Shown in pieces: positions 50,319 to 59,531 of a stretch of DNA of 64,000 nt. The stretch's first letter is position 1. Each line of letters starts with the position of its first letter. Made by a program: the position numbers and the translations under genes. The DNA is from Flavihumibacter cheonanensis (GTDB lineage Bacteria; Bacteroidota; Bacteroidia; Chitinophagales; Chitinophagaceae). The notes under the pieces were generated by a model, which saw nothing but the letters and a program-made list of their open reading frames with translations, did not search any database and had not been told where the DNA came from. Location: the NCBI RefSeq assembly GCF_022352215.1, contig NZ_JAKRWF010000002.1, positions 806,001 through 870,000 of the forward strand, given 5' to 3'.

Positions 50319-51467
50319 ATGAAGTATTTATCTAAAATTCTATTTAATACGCTGCTGGCAGCCATTTTGCTGACAGCTTGTGAGAAAGCGGATGACCTTC
50401 CTTTTTACGAAAATGGTACAGTCCCGGCAGTAACTGCATCTGCGAGTACCATTGCACCCGTTCCTGCTGATTCATTGGCAGCAGGTCTTACGCTGAGTTG
50501 GACGAACCCTTCCTACGCTGCGGATTCTGCTACCTATAAATATGTGGTAGAAATTGACCAGGCCGGAAATGGTTTTGCAAACGCTGCTCAGCGTGTAATT
50601 ACAGGTTCATTGAGTACAACTTATCTGAATAAAGAGTTGAATACTATCCTGCTTGATAAGGGTCTTGAATTTGGCACTGCCTATGATATGGAAGTGCGGG
50701 TGATCTCCTCTTATTCCAATAATAATGAACGGCTTATTTCCAATGTGCTACCCATTAAAATGACTCCGTATAAAATTCCTCCCCGTGTTGAACTTCCCTC
50801 TTCCGGTAAATTATTCCTGGTTGGAAGTGCAACAGGTAGCGGATGGAACAATCCGGTTCAGACTCCGGAACAGGAATTCACACGTTTGAATGAAACTACT
50901 TTTGCTGGTGTTTTTAATCTGAAAGGAGGAAATGAATACCTGGTGTTGCCAGTGAACGGTCTTTGGGATCAGAAATACTCAGTGGCCAATAAAAATCTGG
51001 CAGGCCTTGCAGAGGGTGGAGATTTTGGTTTCGGTCTGAATGATAACATTCCGGGTCCTGCCGCGGATGGTATCTATTTAATTGTTCTGGATTTCCAGGC
51101 TGGAAAATTTGTAGTTACTCCTTTTAAAGATGCTGAATTACCATCCTCACTCTTTATTGTAGGAAATGCAACAGCAGGCGATTGGAGCAATCCGGTTCCT
51201 GTACCGTCTCAGCAATTTACCAGGCTGAATTCAGCAGAATTTGAAATTACCGTTGATCTGACTGGTGATAGAGAATACCTGCTGCTTCCCGAAAATGGCA
51301 ACTGGAATAAAAAATATTCAGTTGCTGATAACTCCGTAGCAGGTTTACGTGAAGGAGGAGAAATGGGATACAATCTGCCTGCTAACATTCCTGGTCCAAC
51401 TACTACCGGTACCTATAAGATCAATGTGAATTTTGCAACACACCGTTACAAGGTGACCCGGCTCTAA
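50319..51467 (+). CDS. SusE/SusF-like starch-binding lipoprotein (two C-terminal modules)
   Basis: Surface lipoprotein of 382 residues (lipobox LLTAC, Cys21). A SusE domain (TLSWTNPSYAADSATYKYVV) is followed by two SusE/F starch-binding modules: about 165-272 (LFLVGSATGSGWNNPVQTPE, YLVLPVNGLWDQKYS) and 276-382 (LFIVGNATAGDWSNPVPVPS, YLLLPENGNWNKKYS). Each keeps the paired tryptophans and the IPGP-(A/T) loop. It is the last gene of the sus operon and is followed by a terminator. SusE-like and SusF-like roles are shared out by module number rather than by clear orthology. Confidence 0.92.
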   Translation: MKYLSKILFNTLLAAILLTACEKADDLPFYENGTVPAVTASASTIAPVPADSLAAGLTLSWTNPSYAADSATYKYVVEIDQAGNGFANAAQRVITGSLSTTYLNKELNTILLDKGLEFGTAYDMEVRVISSYSNNNERLISNVLPIKMTPYKIPPRVELPSSGKLFLVGSATGSGWNNPVQTPEQEFTRLNETTFAGVFNLKGGNEYLVLPVNGLWDQKYSVANKNLAGLAEGGDFGFGLNDNIPGPAADGIYLIVLDFQAGKFVVTPFKDAELPSSLFIVGNATAGDWSNPVPVPSQQFTRLNSAEFEITVDLTGDREYLLLPENGNWNKKYSVADNSVAGLREGGEMGYNLPANIPGPTTTGTYKINVNFATHRYKVTRL

Positions 51468-51488
51468 GGATATAAACATGATGCGCTA

Positions 51489-51537
51489 TTCAGCCGGATC
51501 TCAGTGTTACAAACTGACATCCGGCTGAATTTTTATT
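51489..51537 (+). terminator. Terminator of the sus operon
   Basis: TTCAGCCGGAT (51489-51499) and ATCCGGCTGAA (51519-51529) form a perfect 11-bp stem, followed by TTTTTATT. The right half overlaps the end of the convergent HD-domain gene. Confidence 0.8.
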
Positions 51538-52112
51538 ATAAAGTTGATCACTTCCTCCAGTGTAAGATTTGTGCGACTAATTGCATCCTGAATTTCTTCC
51601 CGGTTTACCTGGGCCGCAAAAGAAGGGGTCTTCAATTTCTTAAGCACGGATTTCACATCCATTCCTTCGTACCGGTTTGGCCGGATCAGGGCTGCAGCGT
51701 GTATAAAGCCCGATAGTTCGTCAAATACATATATCATTTTTTCCATCGCGCTTTCCGGCTCCACCCCAAAATGCCGGGGACCATGGCAGGCAATTGTTCG
51801 GATTATCGTTGGATCAATTTCTCTTCTTTCCAGCTCCTCTATAATACGCCGGCAATGTTCTTCCGGGTATTTCTCCCAGTCGGCATCGTGCAATACCCCG
51901 GCCAGCCACCATTTATGCGCATCAGCTTCTTCCAGGCTTTCCCGCTCCAGGGCCCAGGTTTTCAGCAAAGCACCTACCTGCCGCATATGCAGGCGGAGCC
52001 GTTCATTAGGTACCCAATCTTCCAATAATTGCAATGCTTCTGCTTCTGTTAACACCTTCCCACTATTGGCAGGATCTCCAAATTGGGTCCTTCCGAGCTG
52101 TAAATTTGCCAT
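51507..52112 (-). CDS. HD-domain hydrolase
   Basis: A 201-residue predicted phosphohydrolase of the HD superfamily, soluble. Metal-ligand segments are LRLHMRQVGALLKTW (His), LAGVLHDADWEKYPEEH (HD pair) and IIRTIACHGPRHFG (His). The fold resembles small HD proteins annotated as hydrolases acting on nucleotides or other phosphate esters; the substrate is unknown. The last residues run over the sus terminator. Divergent from rplM, with a 174-bp spacer. Confidence 0.82.
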   Translation of the reverse strand: MANLQLGRTQFGDPANSGKVLTEAEALQLLEDWVPNERLRLHMRQVGALLKTWALERESLEEADAHKWWLAGVLHDADWEKYPEEHCRRIIEELERREIDPTIIRTIACHGPRHFGVEPESAMEKMIYVFDELSGFIHAAALIRPNRYEGMDVKSVLKKLKTPSFAAQVNREEIQDAISRTNLTLEEVINFIIKIQPDVSL

Positions 52113-52190
52113 CTATTAAAAATTATTGTAAAAATATTTATTGATTATCAATTGATTGTAAAAGGTGCTACAAAAAATTCATCCTAAATA

Positions 52191-52223
52191 ATTGGTGAAA
52201 TGCAGTACATCAACCTACCTTTG
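52191..52223 (+). promoter_or_regulatory. Promoter of the rplM-rpsI-rpsB-tsf operon
   Basis: ATTG (52191-52194) then 21 bp then TACCTTTG (52216-52223), an exact match to TAnnTTTG. The start would be near 52230, giving a leader of about 57 nt that contains the hairpin at 52249-52268. Confidence 0.6.
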
Positions 52224-52248
52224 CGCTCCGAATTATTTCATCATTCCA

Positions 52249-52268
52249 GTTACCGGGATGGCGGTAAC
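52249..52268 (+). promoter_or_regulatory. Leader hairpin before rplM
   Basis: GTTACCG and CGGTAAC form a perfect 7-bp stem with the loop GGATGG, 18 bp before the rplM ATG. Ribosomal-protein leaders controlled by L13 are known in other phyla, so this is a candidate autoregulatory site; no comparison was possible here. Confidence 0.45.
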
Positions 52269-52286
52269 GGACTAAATTAAGTTTAA

Positions 52287-52730
52287 ATGAGCAAATTACA
52301 TTTCACCACCAAGCATGCGAACGAGGCTACCGTACAGCGTAACTGGTACGTTGTAGATGGTACCAATCAAACCGTAGGACGCATGTGTGCCAAAATCGCG
52401 GCCGTACTTCGTGGTAAGAACAAAGCGTATTTCACTCCCCATGTAGATTGCGGAGATTTCATCATTGTTATCAATGCTGATAAAATTCAGTTTACAGGAC
52501 AGAAGCTGGATCAGAAAGTGTATGAGAACTTCAGTGGCTATCCTGGTGGCCGGAAAGAAGAAGTTGCGAAAGACCTGTTGAAGCGTCGTCCGGAAGTAAT
52601 CATCGAGCGTGCTGTAAAAGGTATGTTACCGAAAAATCGCCTGGGTCGCAAAATGTACAAGAAGCTGTTTGTTTATGCCGGAGACACGCATCCGCATGCA
52701 GCTCAGCAACCCAAAGAACTGAAATTCTAA
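52287..52730 (+). CDS. rplM: 50S ribosomal protein L13
   Basis: Ribosomal protein uL13 of 147 residues, which binds 23S rRNA early in assembly. Diagnostic stretches: NWYVVDGTNQTVGRMCAKIA, LRGKNKAYFTPHVDCGDFI and VKGMLPKNRLGRKMYKKLFV. First gene of a run rplM-rpsI-rpsB-tsf, the standard order in this phylum. The 5' leader carries a hairpin that may serve autoregulation. Confidence 0.97.
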   Translation: MSKLHFTTKHANEATVQRNWYVVDGTNQTVGRMCAKIAAVLRGKNKAYFTPHVDCGDFIIVINADKIQFTGQKLDQKVYENFSGYPGGRKEEVAKDLLKRRPEVIIERAVKGMLPKNRLGRKMYKKLFVYAGDTHPHAAQQPKELKF

Positions 52731-52760
52731 TCACCAATCATTATCTCAAATTCCAAATAG

Positions 52761-53150
52761 ATGGAAAAGCAAAAAAATGGATTAGGCCGTCGTAAGGAAG
52801 CAGTAACTCGTGTATTCCTCAGTAAAGGCGAAGGCAAAATCACAGTAAACGATAAAGACTATAAAGTATATTTTCCACTGGTTTACCTGCAAAACCAGGT
52901 AGAAGCTCCGTTGAAGGCGATTGAAGCCCTTGACAAGTTTGATGTGGTAATCAACGCTACCGGTGGTGGTGTGAAAGGTCAGGCGGAAGCTGCTAAACTC
53001 GGTATTGCCCGTGCACTGCTGGAAGTAAATGCGGAATATCGTCCAACTCTTAAGGCTGCAGGTTTTCTGACCCGCGATCCCCGTGGTGTTGAACGTAAAA
53101 AACCAGGTCGTAAAAAAGCACGTAGAAGCTACCAGTTCAGCAAACGTTAA
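52761..53150 (+). CDS. rpsI: 30S ribosomal protein S9
   Basis: Ribosomal protein uS9 of 129 residues. GLGRRKEAVTRVFLSKGEGK, GGGVKGQAEAAKLGIARAL and the basic C-terminus KKPGRKKARRSYQFSKR, which reaches the tRNA in the P site, are all present. Thirty bp after rplM and 42 bp before rpsB. Confidence 0.97.
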   Translation: MEKQKNGLGRRKEAVTRVFLSKGEGKITVNDKDYKVYFPLVYLQNQVEAPLKAIEALDKFDVVINATGGGVKGQAEAAKLGIARALLEVNAEYRPTLKAAGFLTRDPRGVERKKPGRKKARRSYQFSKR

Positions 53151-53192
53151 TCTGTCTGCTTCAACCTTCAAACAAATTTTAATAAGACTACG

Positions 53193-54053
53193 ATGGAAAA
53201 TAATACATCCTTACAACAGCAACTTCTCGATGCAGGTGTTCACTTCGGTCACCTGAAGAAGAAGTGGAATCCTAAAATGTTGCCTTACATCTTCGCAGAG
53301 AAGAAAGGTATCCATATCATCGACCTGAACAAGACTACTGAAAGTTTGCAGGAAGCAGCAGCTGCTCTGAAGCAGATTGCCCGCAGCGGTAAGAAGATCA
53401 TGTTCGTAGGTACGAAGAAACAAGCGAAAGAAATCGTTACCCAATGCGCTCAGCGTGTGAACATGCCTTATGTTACTGAGCGTTGGCTGGGTGGTATGCT
53501 CACCAACTTCAACACAGTTCGTAAGAGTGTGAAGAAAATGCAGAGCATCGAAAAAATGCTGGGCGACGGAACGCTTGACAACATCACCAAGAAAGAGCGT
53601 CTGACACTGACCCGCGATAAAGAGAAGATGGAAAAAGTGCTGGGTGGTATCGCTCAACTGGGCCGTGTACCAGCTGCTTTGTTCATCATCGACATCGGTC
53701 ATGAGCACATCGCATTAGCGGAGGCAAAGCGCCTGGGCATCAATACTTTCGGTATGGTAGATACCAACTGCGATCCGAATAAAGTTGACTTCCCGATCCC
53801 TGCGAACGATGACGCTACTAAGTCAATTGCTATTATCGTTGAATACATCACAGCAGCTATTGCTGAAGGTCTTGCTGAAAGACAGGAAGCAAAAGATTCT
53901 GATGTGGAAGAAAGCAGCGATGAGAACGAGAGACGTGCAGCTCGCCTGGAAGCAGAAGCACAGGCTGAAGCAGCCCGTGGTGGCCGCACTCGTGGAACCA
54001 ACGCTCCCAAGCGTCGTGTTCCAAATAGTCCAAAGCGGACCGGAGCGAGATAA
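53193..54053 (+). CDS. rpsB: 30S ribosomal protein S2
   Basis: Ribosomal protein uS2 of 286 residues. [51 protein letters not shown] and [20 protein letters not shown] are the family marks. A charged C-terminal tail (about residues 235-286) of Glu/Ala-rich then Arg/Pro-rich sequence extends beyond E. coli S2 (about 241 aa) and is commonly long in Bacteroidota. Confidence 0.97.
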   Translation: MENNTSLQQQLLDAGVHFGHLKKKWNPKMLPYIFAEKKGIHIIDLNKTTESLQEAAAALKQIARSGKKIMFVGTKKQAKEIVTQCAQRVNMPYVTERWLGGMLTNFNTVRKSVKKMQSIEKMLGDGTLDNITKKERLTLTRDKEKMEKVLGGIAQLGRVPAALFIIDIGHEHIALAEAKRLGINTFGMVDTNCDPNKVDFPIPANDDATKSIAIIVEYITAAIAEGLAERQEAKDSDVEESSDENERRAARLEAEAQAEAARGGRTRGTNAPKRRVPNSPKRTGAR

Positions 54054-54081
54054 GATATTCACAATATAAAACTTCTATACA

Positions 54082-54918
54082 ATGTCTACTGTAACAATTA
54101 CAGCTGCGGATATCAATAAACTACGCCAGGCAACCGGTGCAGGTATGATGGATTGTCGTAAGGCACTGACCGAAAACAATGGTGATTTTGAAGCAGCGAT
54201 CGACTGGTTACGTAAGAAAGGCGCGAAAGTAGCTGCCCTGCGTAGCGATCGTGAAGCGAAAGAAGGTGTGGTATTGGCAAAAACTACTGCCGATAACAAA
54301 ACAGGTATCGCTGTTTGCGTTAGTTGTGAAACTGATTTCGTTAGTAAGAATGCTGATTTCGTTGCCTTCGCTCAAAGCATCATGGATGCAGCGATCGAGA
54401 ACAATGTTAAATCTGCAGAAGAACTGAATGAAGTGGCAATCAATGGTCAGAAAATAGCTGATCTCGTAAACGACAAACTGGCTTCTATCGGCGAAAAAAT
54501 TGGTATTTCCAAGTTTGAGCGCGTGGATGCTCCTTATGTTGCCTCTTATATCCATGGCGCTAACCGTATGGGTGTACTGGTAGGTTTGAACAAGGAAGCT
54601 GCTGAGGCTGGTAAGGATGTAGCTATGCAGATCGCGGCCATGAACCCCGTAGCCGTTGATGCTGATGCGGTTCCTGCTGATATCGTTGCCCGTGAGAAGG
54701 CGATCATTACCGAGCAGGTTGCTGCTGATCCAAAAATGGCTGGTAAACCGGCAGAAATGATCGAAAAGATCGCTGCAGGTAAACTGGGAGCTTTCTTCAA
54801 GGAAAATACCCTCTCTGCACAGGCCTTCGTTAAAGATGGTGGTATGAGTGTAGGTGATTACCTGAAAAAAGCAGGTGATGTAGTGGTTACCGAATTCAAG
54901 CGCGTAGCTTTAGGTTAA
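54082..54918 (+). CDS. tsf: Elongation factor Ts
   Basis: Nucleotide exchange factor of 278 residues for EF-Tu. The N-terminal UBA-like domain has INKLRQATGAGMMDCRKALT; the TDFV-type motif that inserts into EF-Tu is CETDFVSKNADFVAF; the C-terminal part has SYIHGANRMGVLVGL. It ends the ribosomal operon and is followed by a strong terminator. Confidence 0.97.
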   Translation: MSTVTITAADINKLRQATGAGMMDCRKALTENNGDFEAAIDWLRKKGAKVAALRSDREAKEGVVLAKTTADNKTGIAVCVSCETDFVSKNADFVAFAQSIMDAAIENNVKSAEELNEVAINGQKIADLVNDKLASIGEKIGISKFERVDAPYVASYIHGANRMGVLVGLNKEAAEAGKDVAMQIAAMNPVAVDADAVPADIVAREKAIITEQVAADPKMAGKPAEMIEKIAAGKLGAFFKENTLSAQAFVKDGGMSVGDYLKKAGDVVVTEFKRVALG

Positions 54919-54941
54919 TCCAACTTCGGTTTATAAATTCT

Positions 54942-54980
54942 AAAGGGGCTGTACGGTTAATTCCATACAGCCCCTTTTAA
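54942..54980. terminator. Bidirectional terminator after tsf
   Basis: AAAGGGGCTGTA (54942-54953) and TACAGCCCCTTT (54966-54977) form a 12-bp stem with T runs available on both strands. It serves tsf (plus) and the convergent permease gene (minus), whose stop lies at 54977-54979. Confidence 0.85.
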
Positions 54981-56653
54981 TTTGTAGCAACTTCAACCCA
55001 GGAAATTCTGGCAATTCGCTGATAAACCAACCAAATCGCTGCACCACTCAATATCACAGAAATCAGGACTACTATCGGAAATCCATAAACGAAATAATGC
55101 GCCACTCCGAATACTCCATTGAAAACAAGCATGAGTAAACCACGCAAAAAATTCCCGGTACCATCTGCTTTATTTGAAGGAAGAGAAGCGGGTAGTTTTT
55201 TATAATTAATTAATAGTAAGAATCCCGATATCAACAGAATATTGGAGAATCCCAATAACAGATTTGGCAATACTACCCAGCCCTGCCAGGCAAATCCAAG
55301 TCCCGTAACTACTATAGCCAGCGGCAGAAAGAATTGCGCCAATAAGGCTTTCAACATGCCAAGCAGGATCGGCCCGGGTGCTGAAACCGGTGCACTGTAA
55401 AAGATCCAGGAGGCTTTGTATTCATCAGCCTGGCTTATCTGTTGAATAGCGCTGATAAAAATGAAACAACTCAGGTAAATAATTCCGAGTAATCCTGCAG
55501 CACTCCCCTTTAAAACATTTTCACCTGATTCTCCCAGCTGAAATACATTCCGGTAAATACTGATCACAAACCAAACCAGTATGTATCCTATTGCGGGGTA
55601 CACACGCATCCGGAATCCCCGATTTCGCAAAGCCCATTTCCAGGTAAATAAAAAACCTGCGCGCTCTACCGTTCCACGTGTTAGTATTCCCGCGAGTCGT
55701 TTCACATAACCAGTTTCGCTAGTTAATGTGCCCGTGCTTTTTTTCTGCGATACCAAAGTTTCTGAACTGCCTCCCAGCATCGCCAGTTTTTGGTTAAACC
55801 GTGGAGCCAAATACCGGATTACGACCCAAACGCTCAGCAGACTGACTATCGCACTAACCAGTAGCCACCACCAGGCATGCACAACCGAAGCTGCAAACCA
55901 GTAGGGTGGCAGGAACCGCACATAATTGTAATCCGATACCGTAAACTGCTGCAGGTTCTCCATCGCAGTGGCTCTGGGCATTACCTGGTAGGCTCCGTAT
56001 ATCAGGATCATAAACCCGATCTGGAACCAGGCAATGATGGATTTAAATCGCTCCGGGGTGGTAACACGAATGATCAACAGGTACAAAGCATTGATAAAAA
56101 AGATAGCCATCAGGCTGGCCAGTGCAGCTGAAATCAAAAACCTGGTTACCACTGCTAAATTGTAATCAATTGCCAGGTAAACAATTGCAGGAAGCAGCAT
56201 CGGTACAATCACCCTGAATAGATGCACCATAATATGCAGGATCCGGGCCAGTAAGAAGGTTCGGTCATTTACCGGTTTAGGTAACAATATCTGGGTGTCC
56301 CGCGGGTCAATCAATACCGAGGTAAAATCACTGATCAGGGTAGCCGATAACAGGAATAGGAAAAAGGAAAAGTAAATGGTAAAATAGGTGATATCATCCG
56401 CCCCCATGGCAAATGCAATCAGGTTCAGCAGCCCCATAAACAACGCAATCAGCATGGTGCCATAAGTGGCCCTGCTCACCCCTTCTTTCTTGCGGTTGAC
56501 CTGTGTTTGCTGAAAGGTATTGGGCCGGCGATCATCCATAATCAGCTTGTAACGCAGGATCATAGCCAGTTGTGCCCTGTTGGCTCCCATTTGCTCATAT
56601 AACTTAGCAGGCAACATTGCCAGCCAGAAAAAAAAGGCACTGATCTTATTCAT
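54977..56653 (-). CDS. ABC-2-like exporter membrane subunit
   Basis: A 558-residue integral membrane protein with about twelve hydrophobic helices, encoded directly after an ABC ATPase and overlapping it by 8 bp. No signature beyond membrane helices and the cytosolic N-terminal amphipathic stretch RAQLAMILRYKLIMDDRRPN is seen. The ATG at 56653 is used because it overlaps the ATPase stop; the frame runs nine codons further upstream. With one large subunit rather than two small ones, it should act as the permease of an export system of unknown substrate. Confidence 0.8.
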   Translation of the reverse strand: MNKISAFFFWLAMLPAKLYEQMGANRAQLAMILRYKLIMDDRRPNTFQQTQVNRKKEGVSRATYGTMLIALFMGLLNLIAFAMGADDITYFTIYFSFFLFLLSATLISDFTSVLIDPRDTQILLPKPVNDRTFLLARILHIMVHLFRVIVPMLLPAIVYLAIDYNLAVVTRFLISAALASLMAIFFINALYLLIIRVTTPERFKSIIAWFQIGFMILIYGAYQVMPRATAMENLQQFTVSDYNYVRFLPPYWFAASVVHAWWWLLVSAIVSLLSVWVVIRYLAPRFNQKLAMLGGSSETLVSQKKSTGTLTSETGYVKRLAGILTRGTVERAGFLFTWKWALRNRGFRMRVYPAIGYILVWFVISIYRNVFQLGESGENVLKGSAAGLLGIIYLSCFIFISAIQQISQADEYKASWIFYSAPVSAPGPILLGMLKALLAQFFLPLAIVVTGLGFAWQGWVVLPNLLLGFSNILLISGFLLLINYKKLPASLPSNKADGTGNFLRGLLMLVFNGVFGVAHYFVYGFPIVVLISVILSGAAIWLVYQRIARISWVEVATN

Positions 56654-57461
56654 GCGTACCTCCCTCTTTGCGAAAAGCACCTATCAGTTCAGAAGCAGTA
56701 TCACTTAGATTATCCGTTGCCGTTAGTTGTGAGAAAATCCGTTCCAGGCTGCCTGCTCCCATTTGTTGCTGCAGTGATTCGAAACTGCCATCGGCCAGTA
56801 TGCTGCCCTGGTTGATGAGCACTATCCGGTCGCTCACTTTCTCCACCACATCCATCATATGGCTACAGTAAAAAATGGTTTTCCCTTCTTTTGCAAGCCG
56901 GCTGATCAGTTCTTTCACGATGATTACACTGTTGGCATCCAATCCACTAAGTGGTTCATCTAATATGATAATCGACGGATCGTGAAGTATACCTGCGATG
57001 AGTAATACTTTCTGCCGCATGCCCTTGCTGAAACTGTCCATCCGCTGCTGCAAATTTGCTCCAAGTCCGAATGCCTGTAACATTTTTTCCATCCGCGGCC
57101 GGCTTACTGCCGGATCCAATTGGTACAGTCCTGCCATCAATTCCAGGAATTCCAACGGTGTCAAAACTTCGTACAGCTCTGCAAGTTCAGGAACATATCC
57201 GATCATTTTTTTCACCGCTACCGGATCCTGCTGAATATTCACTCCATTTACCAGTACCTCGCCTTCAAAATCGGAAATGAGTCCGCATAAAATTTTAACC
57301 GTAGTACTTTTCCCCGCACCATTCGGGCCTATGTAACCGATCACTTGTCCGGGGTAAATGGCTAAATCAATATTGTTCAATACCTGTTTGGCGCCATACG
57401 ACTTGCTCAACCCGCTGATCCTGATCACGGGGTTCACTGATTCATTACCTGTTTCCGTCAT
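56646..57461 (-). CDS. ABC transporter ATP-binding protein
   Basis: ATPase of 271 residues of the CcmA/ABC-2 export type. Walker A is IGPNGAGKSTTVKIL, the signature region FSKGMRQKVLLIAGIL, and Walker B IIILDEPLSGLDANS; the H-loop is YCSHMMDVVEK. The start is the ATG at 57461; 41 further codons upstream are in frame but read into the pyrH region. It forms an operon with the large permease. Divergent from pyrH by 52 bp. Confidence 0.92.
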   Translation of the reverse strand: MTETGNESVNPVIRISGLSKSYGAKQVLNNIDLAIYPGQVIGYIGPNGAGKSTTVKILCGLISDFEGEVLVNGVNIQQDPVAVKKMIGYVPELAELYEVLTPLEFLELMAGLYQLDPAVSRPRMEKMLQAFGLGANLQQRMDSFSKGMRQKVLLIAGILHDPSIIILDEPLSGLDANSVIIVKELISRLAKEGKTIFYCSHMMDVVEKVSDRIVLINQGSILADGSFESLQQQMGAGSLERIFSQLTATDNLSDTASELIGAFRKEGGTHE

Positions 57462-57513
57462 TTCGGAAAGATAAAAATTCCTTTCTTTGCACCACACTGT
57501 AAAAAGAGCGCAC

Positions 57514-58239
57514 ATGCAACCCAAGTACAAAAGAATCCTATTGAAACTATCGGGCGAAGCCCTGATGGGGGAGGCCGGCACCAATGGTTACGAGCCCCTG
57601 AATTCAGCCATCATCGCCCAGTATGCCAAAGAAGTTAAAGCGGTTGCTGCAGCCGGAGTAGAAGTGGCCCTGGTAATTGGAGGTGGTAATATCTATCGTG
57701 GTATGAATGAAGCGGAAACCGGTATTGAACGCGCTCATGGCGACTATATGGGCATGCTGGCTACGGTCATCAATGGGATGGCCCTCCAGGCCGGATTGGA
57801 AAAAGAAGGCCTTTTCACCCGTCTTCAAAGTGCTATTAAAATGGAGCAGATTGCGGAACCCTATATCCGCAGACGCGCCATCCGCCACCTGGAAAAACAC
57901 CGGATCGTGATTTTTGGTGCCGGAACCGGTAACCCCTATTTCACCACCGACACAGCCGGCTCTCTGCGGGCAATTGAAATAAAGGCGGATGTGATCCTGA
58001 AAGGCACCCGCGTGGATGGCATTTATACAGCCGACCCTGAAAAAGATCCTACCGCTACCAAATTTGACAGCATCACTTTTAAAGAGTGTATTAGTAAAAA
58101 TCTTAAAGTGATGGACATGACAGCTTTTACGCTCTGTATGGAGAACAACCTGCCGATCATCGTGTTTGATATGAACAAACCGGGCAACCTGATGCGGGTG
58201 GTAATGGGTGAGGGAGTAGGCACCCTGGTTAAGGGTTAA
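57514..58239 (+). CDS. pyrH: UMP kinase PyrH
   Basis: Uridylate kinase of 241 residues, making UDP for RNA, DNA and cell-wall precursors. [48 protein letters not shown] and [19 protein letters not shown] are diagnostic. The ATG at 57514 begins the conserved N-terminus; a frame from 57487 would add nine unconserved residues. In many bacteria frr follows pyrH; here it does not, and a terminator and a coiled-coil gene come next. Confidence 0.96.
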   Translation: MQPKYKRILLKLSGEALMGEAGTNGYEPLNSAIIAQYAKEVKAVAAAGVEVALVIGGGNIYRGMNEAETGIERAHGDYMGMLATVINGMALQAGLEKEGLFTRLQSAIKMEQIAEPYIRRRAIRHLEKHRIVIFGAGTGNPYFTTDTAGSLRAIEIKADVILKGTRVDGIYTADPEKDPTATKFDSITFKECISKNLKVMDMTAFTLCMENNLPIIVFDMNKPGNLMRVVMGEGVGTLVKG

Positions 58240-58307
58240 TACGTAGTTTTACTCGAAAGCCGCGCCCGGCTTGCATAATTGAAGGAAGCATGCTATTTTG
58301 CATACTG

Positions 58308-58335
58308 AAAAACCACCTGACAAGGGTGGTTTTTT
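58308..58335 (+). terminator. Terminator after pyrH
   Basis: AAAAACCACC (58308-58317) and GGTGGTTTTT (58325-58334) pair over 10 bp with a 7-nt loop, the second arm ending in a T run. The 163-bp gap before the next gene holds nothing else that I can support. Confidence 0.75.
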
Positions 58336-58402
58336 AATCCCGCGTCTCAAGATCCTCTGGAAGCCCACGAATTAGGATGTACTCCGAAAAACTCCGACCA
58401 TT

Positions 58403-59467
58403 ATGAGGACGTTATTGAATTTATTGGTAACCGACATTTCCGTGGGAATAGCTGAAATCATTATTTTCCAGCTGGGCGCTATCGCGCTTGGGTTTGCTAT
58501 TCATTTATTTATTACCTCACGTAGAAATACCAAACTTCAGATCGGCGAAACAGGCCCCGGGTCTGCCTTACAGGAGGCGGATGAATGGAAGCTGAAATAT
58601 TTCAACGATACGGAAGAACTGGAAAAGAGAATTCAGAAACAACAACAGGACCTTGCCAGGTATCAGCATGAATTAAATAAGGTGAAGGAAAACGAAGAGT
58701 TTCTTTCCTTAGAAATTGAATCACTTCGGGCTGAGCGGGAAGAGTTACTGGAAACCCAGGCTACACTTTCACAAGCTGCCGCACCAAAAGAAGAAAATCA
58801 ACTGGATTACCTTGGGCAGCTGCGCGAAACACAACAGCACGTTCAGCAGTACAATCAGCATATCACACAGTTACTCGGACAAATAGATCAGCTCAAGGCG
58901 ATGGAACTCAAACACCAGGAGCTGAATTTACAAAATGAAACACTGAATCGCCAGGTGAGTGAAATGCGCGTGAGCCTCGTAGAGAAAGAACAAGAGATAC
59001 GCGGACTGCGTCAGCAGAACCGCCTGGGTGAGGAAATGCAACAGCGACTGGAAAAAGTCTACGCAGATTATAATAGCCTGCTGGAAAAAATGCATAAACT
59101 GGAATCACATGTTTCTCATTCACAGAAAGAGGGTACCAGTTACGCCGAGTTGCAGGATTCCTATTTTAAAGTGACCAAGGAACTGGATGAATTCAAATTA
59201 AAATACCTGCACCTGCTGGAGGAAAACCAGCGCCTTACGCGTTCTGTTGCTGACCTGGAAGACAAAAACCGGGAAGCCAATTTCCAGCGGCAGCAACTAC
59301 AGAAAAAAGCAAGTTACCTGGAAGAATTAAACCAGGACCTGCAGCAGGTTGCCGAGCAACACAACAAATTACACAGCCAGATGCGTCGAATTGCAGAAAT
59401 CGAGCAACTGCTGGCCAAAGCCACGCAATTATCCGGATCCACAGACAGAGAAGATCCGGCTATCTGA
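58403..59467 (+). CDS. Membrane-anchored coiled-coil protein of unknown function
   Basis: A 354-residue protein with one N-terminal helix (IIIFQLGAIALGFAIHLFI, about residues 18-36) and then an almost continuous coiled coil from about residue 60 to 350, rich in Glu, Gln, Lys and Leu with heptad spacing (EELEKRIQKQQQDLARYQHE, LEDKNREANFQRQQLQKK). I recognise no named family. The layout (single anchor, long cytoplasmic or periplasmic rod) is that of scaffold or cell-division-associated proteins, but no specific claim is possible. It is monocistronic, between pyrH and pdxH. Confidence 0.8.
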   Translation: MRTLLNLLVTDISVGIAEIIIFQLGAIALGFAIHLFITSRRNTKLQIGETGPGSALQEADEWKLKYFNDTEELEKRIQKQQQDLARYQHELNKVKENEEFLSLEIESLRAEREELLETQATLSQAAAPKEENQLDYLGQLRETQQHVQQYNQHITQLLGQIDQLKAMELKHQELNLQNETLNRQVSEMRVSLVEKEQEIRGLRQQNRLGEEMQQRLEKVYADYNSLLEKMHKLESHVSHSQKEGTSYAELQDSYFKVTKELDEFKLKYLHLLEENQRLTRSVADLEDKNREANFQRQQLQKKASYLEELNQDLQQVAEQHNKLHSQMRRIAEIEQLLAKATQLSGSTDREDPAI

Positions 59468-59531
59468 TAAACAGCTAAAAACAACATGGAATTTGGCAGC
59501 AGGTTGAATAACTTTGCTGCCAAATTTTTGT

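Noticed and set aside
57461-57584. Longer N-terminus of the ABC ATPase
   Set aside because: The extra codons run into the pyrH start region and show no ATPase similarity; the ATG at 57461 precedes the conserved part.
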